Shown piece after piece: positions 8,577 to 17,789 of a stretch of 64,000 bases of DNA. The stretch is from Paracoccus yeei ATCC BAA-599 (lineage in GTDB: Bacteria; Pseudomonadota; Alphaproteobacteria; Rhodobacterales; Rhodobacteraceae). The first letter of the stretch is position 1. Each line of letters begins with the position of its first letter. Position numbers and translations under genes: made by a program. Under the pieces are notes generated by a model. It worked only from the letters and a program-made list of their open reading frames with translations, made no database searches and was not told the DNA's origin. Where the stretch lies: positions 1 to 64,000 of the forward strand of contig NZ_JHWH01000024.1 in the NCBI RefSeq assembly GCF_000622145.1, written 5' to 3'.

Positions 8577-10205
8577 ATGACCCTTCCCGGCACGCTGACC
8601 AACCCGCCGCTGGCCGTGGGACTGGCCGGGCTTCTGGACTGGAGCACGGCCCAGCCCCTGCTGGACCATTTCAAGCTGGCACGACCCTGGACCGGGACCG
8701 TGGGCGGCCGGTTCGGCGCGCTGTCCTTCGACGATCTGCGCGCGCAGGGGGTCATCGACCCGCAGGGCTGGCCGCTGGCCGTGCCCGAGGGGGTCGAGGC
8801 GGTCTCGACGGTGCTTCTGACGGAACTGCACGCGGGCGCTCAGGACCTGGCCGGGCGCTACCTGCTGACCTGGCGGGGCGAGGGCGAGATCGCGCTGAAG
8901 GGCGCCACCGCGCAGGCGCCGCAGGACGGCGGCATCGCCTTCGATTTCCGGCCCGACCCCCAGCGCGCGCTGGGGCTGGACATCACCCGGATCACGCGCG
9001 GGCCGATCCGCGACATCCGCGTGGTGCAGCTGGACAACCTGTCCCGCCATCGCGACGGGCAGCTGTTTCGCCGCGAATGGCTGGACCGGGTGCGCAACTA
9101 TCGCCTGCTGCGCTTCATGGACTGGATGTTCACCAACAACTCGGTCCAGGCGGAATGGGCCGACCGGCCGCGCCCCGAGGATGCCTTCTATACCTGGCGC
9201 GGCGCCCCGGTCGAGGTCATGGTCGCGGCGCTGAACGAGGTCGGGGCGGACGGCTGGTTCTGCGTCCCGCACCTGGCCTCGGCCGACTGGCTGCGGCGCT
9301 TTGCGACGGTGGTGCGCGACGGGCTGAGCCCGGGGCTGCGCGCCTGGTACGAATATTCGAACGAGATGTGGAACATGCAGTTCGGCCAGACGCAATGGGC
9401 CATCGAACAGGCGCGCGGGCTGTGGCCCGCGCAGGGCGACGGGTTCATGCAGCTTTATGCCGCGCGGTCCGTCGCCATGGCCGAGGAACTGGACCGCATC
9501 CACGCCGCCGATCCGGGACGCTGCGTCAAGGTGATCTCGACCCACACCCATTGGCTGGGGCTTGAGGGGGCGGCGCTGGACGCCCCGGACTGGCGCGCCG
9601 ACCATCCGCTGAAGCCCCCGCCCTACCGGCATTTCGACGCCTATGCCGTCTCGGGCTATTTCGACGGCGGCATCGACCGCGCAGAGAACGTGCCCGCGAT
9701 CCGCGCGTTGCTGGAACAGGGCGAAGCCGCCGCCCGCACGGCGCTGCGCGACCAGATGCTGCACGGCGGCTGGCCCGAAAGCGGGCGGACCATCGCCAGC
9801 CTGCGCCAGACCTGGGATTACCACGCCGAGATCGCCCGCCGCCGCGGCCTTGCCCTGGTCATGTACGAGGGCGGCAGTCATATCACGCCCCCGGCCCCGG
9901 CGCTGGCCGATCCGGCGCTGGCCGAATTCTACCAGCGTTTCAACTATTCGGCCGAGATGGGGCAGGTCTATACCGCCGCGCTGGACGAATGGGCCGCCGC
10001 AGGGGGCAGTCAATTCAACCAATTCGTGGAATGCGACCGGCCCAGCCCCTTCGGTTACTGGGGTCTGCAGCGCCACCTGGGCGACGAAAATCCCCGCTGG
10101 GAAGCGGTCGACACCTGGAATCGCGGCCATCAGGGCCAGGACGGCCGGGGCGGGTCGGATTTCGTCGGAGGATACGAAACGGACAATAACTCATCCGGAG
10201 GTTGA
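8577..10205 (+). CDS. Glycoside-hydrolase-like (clan A style) protein of unknown substrate
   Basis: I do not recognise a named family for this 542-residue protein. Two segments look like the catalytic carboxylates of clan GH-A enzymes: YEYSNEMWN with Asn-Glu (Glu263, acid/base position) and YEGGSH (Glu431, nucleophile position). They are 168 residues apart, as expected for strands 4 and 7 of a TIM barrel. Aromatic-rich motifs such as WTFTNN-like MFTNN and HTHWLG near the middle also fit a sugar-binding cleft. No signal peptide is visible from the ATG at 8577; an in-frame ATG at 8433 would add an N-terminal tail without a good ribosome site. A hairpin at 10210-10235 follows. It could act on an exopolysaccharide, but the substrate is unknown. 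Confidence 0.6.
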   Translation: MTLPGTLTNPPLAVGLAGLLDWSTAQPLLDHFKLARPWTGTVGGRFGALSFDDLRAQGVIDPQGWPLAVPEGVEAVSTVLLTELHAGAQDLAGRYLLTWRGEGEIALKGATAQAPQDGGIAFDFRPDPQRALGLDITRITRGPIRDIRVVQLDNLSRHRDGQLFRREWLDRVRNYRLLRFMDWMFTNNSVQAEWADRPRPEDAFYTWRGAPVEVMVAALNEVGADGWFCVPHLASADWLRRFATVVRDGLSPGLRAWYEYSNEMWNMQFGQTQWAIEQARGLWPAQGDGFMQLYAARSVAMAEELDRIHAADPGRCVKVISTHTHWLGLEGAALDAPDWRADHPLKPPPYRHFDAYAVSGYFDGGIDRAENVPAIRALLEQGEAAARTALRDQMLHGGWPESGRTIASLRQTWDYHAEIARRRGLALVMYEGGSHITPPAPALADPALAEFYQRFNYSAEMGQVYTAALDEWAAAGGSQFNQFVECDRPSPFGYWGLQRHLGDENPRWEAVDTWNRGHQGQDGRGGSDFVGGYETDNNSSGG

Positions 10206-10209
10206 CTGT

Positions 10210-10235
10210 CGGGCGAGCGAAAACACGCTCGCCCG
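10210..10235 (+). terminator. Hairpin terminator after the glycosidase-like gene
   Basis: A perfect 10-bp stem CGGGCGAGCG / CGCTCGCCCG with an AAAACA loop, just after the TGA at 10205, is followed by an AT-rich stretch. Confidence 0.75.
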
Positions 10236-10373
10236 AATTGTAATATCGTCAACACTCAACTAGTTACGGCAAAAAACATGCTACCGCTTAACCACATGCA
10301 CCGTATGCACCATGTTCGCGGAATGCGGTAGTTGACCTTTTGGACAGTTCGCCTTCCCTGATGCGTTTTGACG

Positions 10374-11909
10374 TTACGTCGTTTCGGCAGACAGCCACTT
10401 TCGCGCCTGTACAAGGTCATCCTGCGACAGTTCGTGGCCGGCCGGCAGCCTTTGCACCGCAAGATCGGCGCCGCCCTGGCGTAGCGCGCTTTCCAACGCC
10501 GGGGCCATGCGCCCGAACATGTCGCGCGCGCCCGTCAGCATCAGCACGTGGCTGCCCGCAAGCGCGTCGGGGGCAAGCTCGGGCGGGGCCTCCAGCGCCT
10601 GGACGGCACGCAGCAGAATCGCCCGTCCGATCACGCCGGGATGCAGTTGCAGGATCGCACCCAGAAGATTCGCGCCGTTGGAATAGCCCAGAAAGACCAG
10701 CCGCTGCCGGTCCAGCCCATAGGCCCGCACCGCCTCGTCGATGAAGGCGGCAAAGGCCTCGGCCTCGGCACGGATGTCGGCCTGGTCATAGGTCACCGCG
10801 TCGAAGCGGCGGAACCAGCGGTTGATCCCCTCCTCGGTCGAGCGGCCGCGCACACCCAGGGCCGTGGCGCGGGGCGCCAGTCGGGCGGCAAGCGGCATCA
10901 GGTCCGATTCGTTGCCGCCGGTCCCGTGCAGCAGGACGATGGTGCTGCCGTCGGGATCGTCGGGCCGGTGAAAGCGGTGGATGAAGTGAAGTTCGCGCAT
11001 CGGGGTCCTTTCCTCGCCCGGCAGAGCGAATTGCGGCAGCATCACGCGCAGATCCCGCGCGCGCGCTGCGTCATGGGGCGGGACGAACAGCGTCCGGCCC
11101 AGGTCCTCGGGCGCCTCGTCCAGGGTGAACCCGGGCCCGTCGGTCGCATATTCCAGCAGCGTGCCGGCCGGTTCGCGGACATAGAGCGACCGGAAATACC
11201 TGCGGTCGTGGACATGGGTCACGTCGCTGCCCGCCAGGGCGGACTGCATGGCATCGACCGCATCCGCGTCCGGGGCGCGGAACGCCACATGGTCCAGGAC
11301 GCCGGTGCCCGGAATGCCGGGGAAAAAGCCGCCGGCATCGCGGATATCGACGGCATCGCTGTCCGAAACCAGCCGCGTGATCGCCCCGTGCACCCCTTCG
11401 ATGCGATAGCCGAAGCGGGCCAGGAAGGCGGCGGTCCCGGCGGGGTCCTCGCTCCAGACCGTGACGCCGCGCAGTCGGGTCGGCGCGACCGGATCGGCCA
11501 GCGGCGCGGCGGCGGGCAGGTCCGCGCCCACCAGCTTGACGATCACCCCGTCGGGGTCCTTCAGGCGCAGGACCGTCTCGCCCATCTCGCGGCTGGGGCC
11601 TTCGACGGGGATATGGGCGGACATCGCGCGGGTCAGCCAGTCGCCGATGCTTGCGGGCGGCACGGCCAGGGCGATCTCGGTCACCTGGCCATGGCCCACG
11701 CGGCCCGGCGCGCCATCCTCCCAGACCAGGAAGGTGACGAGCGAGCCGGGCGAGCCCAGCGCGTCGCCATAGAACAGGTGCAGCTGCTCGGCATCCTCGA
11801 AGCCGGCCGTGCGCTTGACCAGGCGAAGGCCCAGGAAGCCGGCGTAGAAATCGACATTGGCCTGGACCCGGCGGGTGATGCCGGTGACGTGATGGATGCC
11901 GCTGGGCAT
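10374..11909 (-). CDS. Fusion of MhqO-like VOC dioxygenase and MhqD-like carboxylesterase
   Basis: The 511-residue protein has two parts. Residues 1 to about 300 are a double VOC module (SGIHHVTGIT at the start, VLDHVAFRAPD in the second half, metal-ligand Glu in REPAGTLLEYATDG). From about 305 on it is an alpha/beta-hydrolase of the carboxylesterase type, with oxyanion region LLHGTGGNESDL, nucleophile Ser410 in GYSNGAN and a C-terminal GHELSQDD that supplies the His. In Bacillus these activities are the separate genes mhqO and mhqD of the methyl-hydroquinone response; here they are one polypeptide. It is the second gene of an operon with the GST at 11920, ten bases apart. Homologous fusions may exist elsewhere. 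Confidence 0.85.
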   Translation of the reverse strand: MPSGIHHVTGITRRVQANVDFYAGFLGLRLVKRTAGFEDAEQLHLFYGDALGSPGSLVTFLVWEDGAPGRVGHGQVTEIALAVPPASIGDWLTRAMSAHIPVEGPSREMGETVLRLKDPDGVIVKLVGADLPAAAPLADPVAPTRLRGVTVWSEDPAGTAAFLARFGYRIEGVHGAITRLVSDSDAVDIRDAGGFFPGIPGTGVLDHVAFRAPDADAVDAMQSALAGSDVTHVHDRRYFRSLYVREPAGTLLEYATDGPGFTLDEAPEDLGRTLFVPPHDAARARDLRVMLPQFALPGEERTPMRELHFIHRFHRPDDPDGSTIVLLHGTGGNESDLMPLAARLAPRATALGVRGRSTEEGINRWFRRFDAVTYDQADIRAEAEAFAAFIDEAVRAYGLDRQRLVFLGYSNGANLLGAILQLHPGVIGRAILLRAVQALEAPPELAPDALAGSHVLMLTGARDMFGRMAPALESALRQGGADLAVQRLPAGHELSQDDLVQARKWLSAETT

Positions 11910-11919
11910 GGCTTGCTCC

Positions 11920-12537
11920 TTATTCGCCCTCTTCGCGGGCCAGGACGCGTTGCACGGCGGGGTCCGCCGCGATCCGGTCGTGCAGGGCCTGGACGTTCGG
12001 CCAGGCCTGGATCCCCTCGGGCAGCAGGTTCGCGGCCCAGCGGATCATGGGGAAGGCATAGGCATCGACGACCGAGCGGCGGCCCAGGATGAAGTCGCGC
12101 CCGTCCAGCTGCGCGTCCAGCAGCTTCAGCCGCTTGCGCACCAGCTTGCGCCCGGCCTCTTGCACTGCGTCGCGGGCGGCGGGGTCGGCGCTGGTCGTAT
12201 AGCGCTGAGGCATGAAGATCGGGTAGAAGCTGGGGTGCAGGTCGCCGGTGAAGAAGCTGGACCAGCGGTCAAGTTCGGCCGCGGCCCGCGCATCGTCGCC
12301 GCCCGCCAGATCGGCCTGCGGGTGCTTGCGGGCCAGATAGTGCAGGATCGCGCCGCATTGGGTCAGGGTCCAGCCGTCGTCCTCGATCAGGACGGGCACT
12401 GCGCCGGCGGGGTTGGCGGCCAGCAGGTCGCGGTCGCCGAATTCGACCGCCTGTTCCTCATAGGGCGCGCCGATCCATTCCAGCACGACATGGGGCGCAA
12501 GCGAACAGGCGCCGGTGTGGTAAATCAGCTTGGGCAT
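11920..12537 (-). CDS. Glutathione S-transferase
   Basis: The 205-residue protein is a classic cytosolic GST. It has an N-terminal thioredoxin-like domain starting KLIYHTGACSLAPHVVLEW (beta-class pattern with Ser/Cys near the active site), the cis-Pro region VPVLIEDDGWTLTQCGAI with its Glu/Gln-Ser equivalent slightly altered, and an all-helical C-terminal domain. It is the first gene of the two-gene operon with the VOC-esterase fusion. That placement points to conjugation or reduction of quinones or other electrophiles. Confidence 0.9.
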   Translation of the reverse strand: MPKLIYHTGACSLAPHVVLEWIGAPYEEQAVEFGDRDLLAANPAGAVPVLIEDDGWTLTQCGAILHYLARKHPQADLAGGDDARAAAELDRWSSFFTGDLHPSFYPIFMPQRYTTSADPAARDAVQEAGRKLVRKRLKLLDAQLDGRDFILGRRSVVDAYAFPMIRWAANLLPEGIQAWPNVQALHDRIAADPAVQRVLAREEGE

Positions 12538-12648
12538 GGGATCCTTCCTCCGTCACGCGTCCAACATAGCCGGCCGCCGCGTTTTCCCAAGCGCGTGGCG
12601 CGGGAACGCGGCGTTCGGCCAAGGCGAACGCATGGAGGGCGGAGCGGT

Positions 12649-13446
12649 TCAGCCGCCGTGGGCGCCGCGTGCAAGGTCGGCGACGAAATCCAGCACCTCG
12701 GGCACTGGCCGGCCTTCGCCGATCTGCTTGACGATGGCGCTGCCGACGACGCAGCCATCGGCCACGCCCGCCACCGCCTGCGCCGCATCGGGGGTCGAGA
12801 TGCCGAAGCCCACCACGACGGGCAGGCCGGCCGCCGCGCGGATGCGGGCAACCTCGGGCGCGACCTCGGCCGCGTCGGCCGCCGGGCCGCCGGTGATGCC
12901 GGTGACGCTGACGTAATAGACGAAGCCGCTGGTGTTCTTCACCACCGCCGGCAGGCGGCGGTCGTCGGTCGTGGGCGTCGCCAGCCGGATGAAGTTGATG
13001 CCGGCCTCGCGCGCGGGAAGGCACAGCTCGGCGTCCTCCTCGGGCGGAAGGTCGACGACGATCAGCCCGTCGATCCCCGCCTCCGACGCCTCGGCCAGAA
13101 AGCGGGTCACCCCGCCGTCGCGGGCATAGATCGGGTTGTAATAGCCCATCAGCACGATGGGCGTGCGCCGGTCCTCGGCGCGGAACGCCCGCACCATGTC
13201 CAGCACGCGGCTGACGCTGCCGCCCGCCGCCAGCGCGCGCTGGCCGGCGGCCTGGATCGTGGCACCGTCCGCCATCGGGTCGGTGAAGGGCATCCCCAGT
13301 TCGATGATGTCAACCCCAGCGCCCGGCAGGCCGCGCATGATCTGCAGCGCGGTGTCATAGTCCGGGTCGCAGCCCATCATGTAGGCGACAAAGGCCTTGC
13401 CGCCGGTCTCGGCCAGCCGCGCGAAGGTGTCGTCGATTCTGCTCAT
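12649..13446 (-). CDS. trpA: Tryptophan synthase alpha subunit
   Basis: The 265-residue TIM-barrel subunit cleaves indole-3-glycerol phosphate to indole and glyceraldehyde-3-phosphate. The catalytic Glu is in DIIELGMPF and the catalytic Asp in [12 protein letters not shown]. The phosphate-binding loops are GITGG and VVGFGIST, and VVGSAIV is also conserved. Its partner trpB is not in the window, so the pair is split or lies elsewhere. The gene stands alone between GST and the divergent ychF, which is transcribed from the 130-bp gap upstream. Confidence 0.97.
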   Translation of the reverse strand: MSRIDDTFARLAETGGKAFVAYMMGCDPDYDTALQIMRGLPGAGVDIIELGMPFTDPMADGATIQAAGQRALAAGGSVSRVLDMVRAFRAEDRRTPIVLMGYYNPIYARDGGVTRFLAEASEAGIDGLIVVDLPPEEDAELCLPAREAGINFIRLATPTTDDRRLPAVVKNTSGFVYYVSVTGITGGPAADAAEVAPEVARIRAAAGLPVVVGFGISTPDAAQAVAGVADGCVVGSAIVKQIGEGRPVPEVLDFVADLARGAHGG

Positions 13447-13575
13447 GCGCCCCGTCCCCCTGATGGTCGGCCAAAGCCCTATCGCGGGACAGGGGGCAAG
13501 ATCAACGCCCGGCACTGGACTTGCGCGTCACCGGCCCATAAAAGGCGCGCAAATCCGGGCAAAAAGGGGTGCATC

Positions 13576-14673
13576 ATGGGCTTTCGCATGGGGATCGTCG
13601 GCTTGCCGAACGTGGGCAAGTCGACGCTGTTCAACGCGCTGACGAAAACCGCCGCCGCCCAGGCCGCGAATTTCCCGTTCTGCACCATCGAACCCAACGT
13701 GGGCGAGGTCGCGGTGCCCGACCCGCGCCTGGACACCTTGGCCCAGATCGCCGGGTCCAAGCAGATCATCCCGACCCGCATCACCTTCGTGGACATCGCC
13801 GGCCTGGTCAAAGGCGCCAGCAAGGGCGAGGGCCTGGGCAACCAGTTCCTGGCCAACATCCGCGAGGTGGACGCCATCGCCCATGTGCTGCGCTGCTTCG
13901 AGGACGGCGACGTCACCCATGTCGAGGGCCGCGTCGATCCCATCGCCGACGCCGAGACCATCGAGACCGAATTGATGATCGCCGACCTGGAGTCGGTCGA
14001 GCGCCGGCTGGCCAACATCGCCCGCAAGCTGAAGGGCGGCGACAAGGACGCGCTGGCGCAGGAAAAACTGCTGAAGGCCGCGCAGGCGGCGCTGGAATCG
14101 GGCAAGCCCGCCCGCACCGTCGCGGTGGCCGAGGACGAGCGCCGCGCCTGGGACATGCTGCAGCTTTTGACCGCCAAGCCCGTCCTGTTCGTCTGCAACG
14201 TCGAGGAGGACAAGGCCGCGACCGGCAACGCCCAGTCCGACCGCGTGGCCGAGATGGCGCAGGCGCAGGGCGCCGGCCATGTGGTGATTTCCGCCAAGAT
14301 CGAGGAGGAGATCAGCCAGCTGCCCCCCGAGGAGGCCGCCATGTTCCTTGAGGAGATGGGCCTGCACGAAGCGGGCCTGGATCGCCTGATCCGCGAGGGC
14401 TACAAGCTTCTGGGGCTTGAGACCTATTTCACCGTCGGCCCCAAGGAGGCCCGCGCCTGGACCATCCACAAGGGCACGCTGGCCCCGGCCGCGGCGGGCG
14501 TCATCCACGGCGATTTCGAACGCGGCTTCATCCGCGCCGAAACCGTCGCCTATGACGATTACGTTACCTACAAGGGCGAGGCCGGCGCGCGCGAGGCCGG
14601 CAAGTTCCGGGTCGAGGGCAAGTCCTATGTCGTCAAGGACGGCGACGTGCTGCACTTCCTGTTCAACGCCTGA
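13576..14673 (+). CDS. ychF: Redox-regulated ribosome-binding ATPase YchF/OLA1
   Basis: The 365-residue protein matches the usual 363-365. The P-loop is GLPNVGKST (residues 9-17), switch II is [19 protein letters not shown], and the G4 element is N-V-E-E rather than NKxD, the change that makes YchF prefer ATP. A coiled insertion and a C-terminal TGS domain follow ([15 protein letters not shown] and onward). The ATG at 13576 lies 12 bases after AAAAAGGGG. A long GC hairpin at 14699-14730 probably ends transcription. Confidence 0.97.
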   Translation: MGFRMGIVGLPNVGKSTLFNALTKTAAAQAANFPFCTIEPNVGEVAVPDPRLDTLAQIAGSKQIIPTRITFVDIAGLVKGASKGEGLGNQFLANIREVDAIAHVLRCFEDGDVTHVEGRVDPIADAETIETELMIADLESVERRLANIARKLKGGDKDALAQEKLLKAAQAALESGKPARTVAVAEDERRAWDMLQLLTAKPVLFVCNVEEDKAATGNAQSDRVAEMAQAQGAGHVVISAKIEEEISQLPPEEAAMFLEEMGLHEAGLDRLIREGYKLLGLETYFTVGPKEARAWTIHKGTLAPAAAGVIHGDFERGFIRAETVAYDDYVTYKGEAGAREAGKFRVEGKSYVVKDGDVLHFLFNA

Positions 14674-14698
14674 TCCAGCGCCTGCAGGGCTTTTTTCC

Positions 14699-14730
14699 CG
14701 GCGCCCCGGCGAGTTTCGCCGCGGGCGCCG
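14699..14730 (+). terminator. GC-rich hairpin after ychF
   Basis: A 14-bp imperfect stem (one bulged base) with a 3-base loop lies 26 bases after the ychF stop. A T6 run precedes it rather than follows it. Confidence 0.55.
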
Positions 14731-14811
14731 CCGTCATTCCGCAAGACTTAAGTTTGATTGGTGTTGTGCCGGAATGTGCATAGTATCCCGCCAACGGGAG
14801 GAAAAAATACC

Positions 14812-15324
14812 ATGAAAGCAGCCGTGCCCTTGCTGGCATTCGCCACGTTCTTTGCCACAGCCGCCCTGGCCCAGGACAAGCCGAACGTCGAAGCCGTCAA
14901 TACCGATGGCGTCCGCTGGTTCAACTCGGACGAGACGCCCACCTACAAGATCGCCGAGGACGGCACGATCGACTGGCCGACGTTTTCGGGCTATCGCCGC
15001 TATCACGCGGAATGCCACGTCTGCCACGGCCCCGACGGCGAGGGGTCGAGCTATGCCCCCGCGCTGAAGAACTCGGCCCTGCGCATGGACTATTACGACT
15101 TCTATGCGGTGGTCGCGGACGGGCGCCAGAAGGTGGGCCAGGCCGAAAACCAGGTGATGCCGGCCTTTGGCGCGAACCCGAACGTCATGTGCTATCTGGA
15201 CGACATCTATACCTATCTGCGCGCCCGCGGCACCGACGCCGTGCCGCGCGGCCGGCCCGCCAAGAAAGAGGCCAAGTCCGAAGCCTATGCCGAGGCCGAG
15301 AAAAGCTGCATGGGGGGCAGTTGA
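14812..15324 (+). CDS. Four-cysteine c-type cytochrome linked to methanol oxidation (c553i/XoxG-like)
   Basis: The 170-residue protein has a signal peptide (residues 1 to about 20, cleaved after ALA) and one haem-binding CHVCH (Cys68, Cys71, His72). Two further cysteines, Cys127 and Cys166, give the four-cysteine pattern of the methanol-metabolism cytochromes related to Paracoccus c553i. It would accept electrons from XoxF in the periplasm. The start has GGGAGGA nine bases upstream. Its TGA overlaps the ATG of xoxJ (TGATG), so the two are translationally coupled. The xoxF gene itself lies 11 kb away on the other strand, which is unusual for this pair. Confidence 0.85.
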   Translation: MKAAVPLLAFATFFATAALAQDKPNVEAVNTDGVRWFNSDETPTYKIAEDGTIDWPTFSGYRRYHAECHVCHGPDGEGSSYAPALKNSALRMDYYDFYAVVADGRQKVGQAENQVMPAFGANPNVMCYLDDIYTYLRARGTDAVPRGRPAKKEAKSEAYAEAEKSCMGGS

Positions 15325-16154
15325 TGCGCCCTGCCCTTGCGGCGGTGGTGATGCTGGCGCTGGCCCCGCTTGCGGCCCCGGCGGCGCGGGCGCAGGTGGC
15401 GGACCTGGTCGATCACACCGCCTTCCGGGTCTGCGCGGACCCGGCGAACCTGCCGCTGTCGTCGCAGGACGGCACCGGGTTCGAAAACCGCATCGCTGAC
15501 CTTTTTGCGGCCAAGCTGGGTGTGCCGGTGCAATACACCTGGTTCCCGCAGGTCATCGGCTTTGTGCGCCAGACGCTGGGCGCGGGCAAATGCGACGTGG
15601 TGATCGGCTTTGCCCAGGGCGACGAGCTGGTCCTGAACACGAACCACTACTATACCTCGACCCATGTGCTGGTGGTGCGGGCGGATGGCGATCTGACGGG
15701 GGTCGATCACCTGTCGGACCCCGCGCTCAAGGGGCGCAAGATCGGCGTGGTGGCGGGCGCGCCGCCCGCGACCCATGTGGCCCGCCTGGGGCTGATGAAG
15801 GATGCCAAGCCCTATGACCTGATGACCGACCGCCGGGTGGAAAACCCCGCCGGCGACATGCTGCACGATGTCGAGACCGGGGCGACCGACGCCGCGCTGA
15901 TGTGGGGACCGATCGCGGGGCCTCTGGCCAAGGACAACCCCAAGCTCAAGGTCATCCCGCTGCTCAGGGAAACGACGACGCCGCGGCTGTTCTTTCGCAT
16001 CACCATGGGCGTCCGGCCTGGCGAGGATGTCTGGAAGCGCGAGTTGAACAGCATGATCCGGCGCAACCAGGGTGAAATCGACGCCATCCTGCGCGATGCC
16101 GGCGTGCCGCTGGTGGACGATTACGGCAAGCAGCTGAAACCCGTCGCGCCCTGA
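15324..16154 (+). CDS. xoxJ: XoxJ/MoxJ-like periplasmic binding protein
   Basis: The 276-residue protein has a signal peptide (1 to about 25, AARA) and a family-3 solute-binding fold: FRVCADPANLPLSSQDGTGFENRIADL at the start and GKCDVVIGFAQG in the middle. This is the quinoprotein-dehydrogenase-associated group (MoxJ/XoxJ), which binds or activates the dehydrogenase rather than feeding an ABC importer. It is coupled to the cytochrome gene upstream. Convergent to it, 13 bases away, is the propeller gene ending at 16168, and no clear terminator lies between. Confidence 0.87.
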   Translation: MRPALAAVVMLALAPLAAPAARAQVADLVDHTAFRVCADPANLPLSSQDGTGFENRIADLFAAKLGVPVQYTWFPQVIGFVRQTLGAGKCDVVIGFAQGDELVLNTNHYYTSTHVLVVRADGDLTGVDHLSDPALKGRKIGVVAGAPPATHVARLGLMKDAKPYDLMTDRRVENPAGDMLHDVETGATDAALMWGPIAGPLAKDNPKLKVIPLLRETTTPRLFFRITMGVRPGEDVWKRELNSMIRRNQGEIDAILRDAGVPLVDDYGKQLKPVAP

Positions 16155-16167
16155 GGCTTACGGGGCC

Positions 16168-17091
16168 TTACGGGCGGCCGATGAACTGGCCGAAGGCGCG
16201 CGGCCCCTCGGGCATGTCCAGCGTCTCGACCACCGCCATGCCGGCGGGGTCGATCGCCTGCACCGTGTCGGAAAACCAGTTGGCGACCAGAATGCGGTTC
16301 CCGTCCGCCGTGGCGGCGATGCCTTCGGGGTATTCGTCCGTCTCGATCCGGCCAAGGACGGACAGGCTGGCTTCGTCGAACACCGTGACGCTGGCGTCGT
16401 ACTGGTTCGTGACAAAGCCCCGCCCGGCCGCAAAGGCCACGGCATAGGGCCGCTCGCCCGTGGCGATGGTCGCGACGACCCGGTCGGCTTCCAGGTCGAT
16501 CACGCTGACGCTGTCGGACAGGACATTGGTGACAAAGGCCCGGCCGCCCCGAAGGGTGACGCCGAAGGGGTGATGGCCGACCGCGACCCGCACCACGCCC
16601 CCCGGCCGGATGATCGTCACGCTGTCCGCGTCGCGGTCGGCGGTGACGATGACCCCCCGCCCCGCCGCGACGCCCGAGGGCGTGGCCCCGGTCGCCCAGC
16701 GGCGCAGCGCGCGGCCGTCCGCCGGGTCGATCTCGCGCAGGGCGCCGCCCCAATCCGTCACCAGGGCGTGCCCGCTGGCCGGGTCCACCGCCAGGCCGAA
16801 GGGCGCCCCGCCCAGCCCATGCGCGGCCTGTTCGCGGCCGGACAGGTCCAGCACATGCAGCCGCCCATCCTCGACCGAGATCGCCATGATCCGCCCGCGC
16901 GGCCCGTCGACGGCCACGGCCGCCGGCTTGCCCGGCAGCGGCACCGAACCGATCAGCCGCATCCCGTCGGTGTCGATCAGGCTGAGCATCCCCGCGTTCT
17001 GCGAGGTGACGGCCGCGATGTCGGCCAGGCCGGGCGTTCCCAGCAGCAGGGCCAGGGCAGCGGCCCGGCACCCCGCCGCCAGTCCGCTCAT
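16168..17091 (-). CDS. Secreted YVTN-type beta-propeller protein
   Basis: The 307-residue protein has a signal peptide (about 1-24) followed by repeated blades of YVTN/NHL type, each with a G-x-x-P-x-G/A-V-A turn, a V-T-N or A-D strand and an S-V-x-V-I-D end (for example VTNVLSDSVSVIDL and VTNQYDASVTVFDE). Propellers of this kind accompany PQQ dehydrogenases in many bacteria, but their job is not established. It overlaps the upstream MxaD-like gene by ATGA and so is the second gene of a two-gene operon. A second propeller (18992) belongs to the divergent operon. Confidence 0.8.
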   Translation of the reverse strand: MSGLAAGCRAAALALLLGTPGLADIAAVTSQNAGMLSLIDTDGMRLIGSVPLPGKPAAVAVDGPRGRIMAISVEDGRLHVLDLSGREQAAHGLGGAPFGLAVDPASGHALVTDWGGALREIDPADGRALRRWATGATPSGVAAGRGVIVTADRDADSVTIIRPGGVVRVAVGHHPFGVTLRGGRAFVTNVLSDSVSVIDLEADRVVATIATGERPYAVAFAAGRGFVTNQYDASVTVFDEASLSVLGRIETDEYPEGIAATADGNRILVANWFSDTVQAIDPAGMAVVETLDMPEGPRAFGQFIGRP

Positions 17092-17615
17092 TCCGCCTTG
17101 CCGAAACGTTCGACCAGCGCGTCGATGCCCTTCTGGTGCGCCGCCTCGACCGAGGCCGCCGAGGCTTCGTCGTTCTGGTCGGCGGGCGGGTTGTTGTTGG
17201 GATAGGCCCGATAGAACGCGCCCTTCCAGTCCAGCAGCGTCTTGCCGCCCTGGTCCTTCAGCGTGATGTGCGAGGCATAGTTGGTCGCCTTGACGGCCTC
17301 GAGATTGTCCTCGGTGAAGCGGACCGAAATGGCGTGGCGTTCGTCGTCGCGCTTCAGCAGCTCCTCGTGCAGGACCTGGCCGTCCTCCATGGTGCGCACG
17401 CGGGTCGCGCCCTTGTCGTTGCCGGTCGCCTCGACCTTGGCGACGCCGGGATACCAGCTCATGTCCGTGAAATCGCCGACGACGGCCCAGACCTCGTCGG
17501 GAGATGCGTTCAGCGTCACGCTTTGATCGGTTTTCAGCCGCGAGGGGCCGTGCGCCTCGGCCGCCCCCGTCATGGCGGCCAGCCCCACCGCCAAGGCCAT
17601 CGCAAGCTGTCGCAT
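17088..17615 (-). CDS. MxaD-like periplasmic SRPBCC protein
   Basis: The 175-residue protein has a signal peptide (1 to about 22, AEAHGPS) and an SRPBCC/START-like fold (VTLNASPDEVWAVVGDF, GATRVRTMEDGQVLHEEL). The mature N-terminus HGPS and the position in a PQQ alcohol dehydrogenase locus match MxaD, which in Methylorubrum eases electron transfer between methanol dehydrogenase and its cytochrome. The ATG at 17615 has GGAAGGA eight bases upstream. It leads the operon with the propeller and is divergent from the Ped-type operon. Confidence 0.78.
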   Translation of the reverse strand: MRQLAMALAVGLAAMTGAAEAHGPSRLKTDQSVTLNASPDEVWAVVGDFTDMSWYPGVAKVEATGNDKGATRVRTMEDGQVLHEELLKRDDERHAISVRFTEDNLEAVKATNYASHITLKDQGGKTLLDWKGAFYRAYPNNNPPADQNDEASAASVEAAHQKGIDALVERFGKAE

Positions 17616-17789
17616 CGTGCAGTCCTTCCTGTTCCATTTGACAGGGCCGAGATGAAACCCCCGGCGGGCCCGGGACAATCATCCTTAGGTATGGCTTTGG
17701 AAAGGAAGCTTATTATTTATCTTTTATTAGGGGATAATCCTTTGCGAACAAGGCGGGTCGTGCATCATCCGGTATGGGAGGAGATGACA
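17616..17789. promoter_or_regulatory. AT-rich divergent promoter region
   Basis: About 170 bp separate the MxaD-like gene from the Ped-type operon. The core at about 17695-17745 is markedly AT-rich for this genome (TTATTATTTATC, TTTTATTAG, GGATAATCC), as expected for promoters or a regulator site. No clear perfect palindrome longer than 9 bases was seen. Confidence 0.45.
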
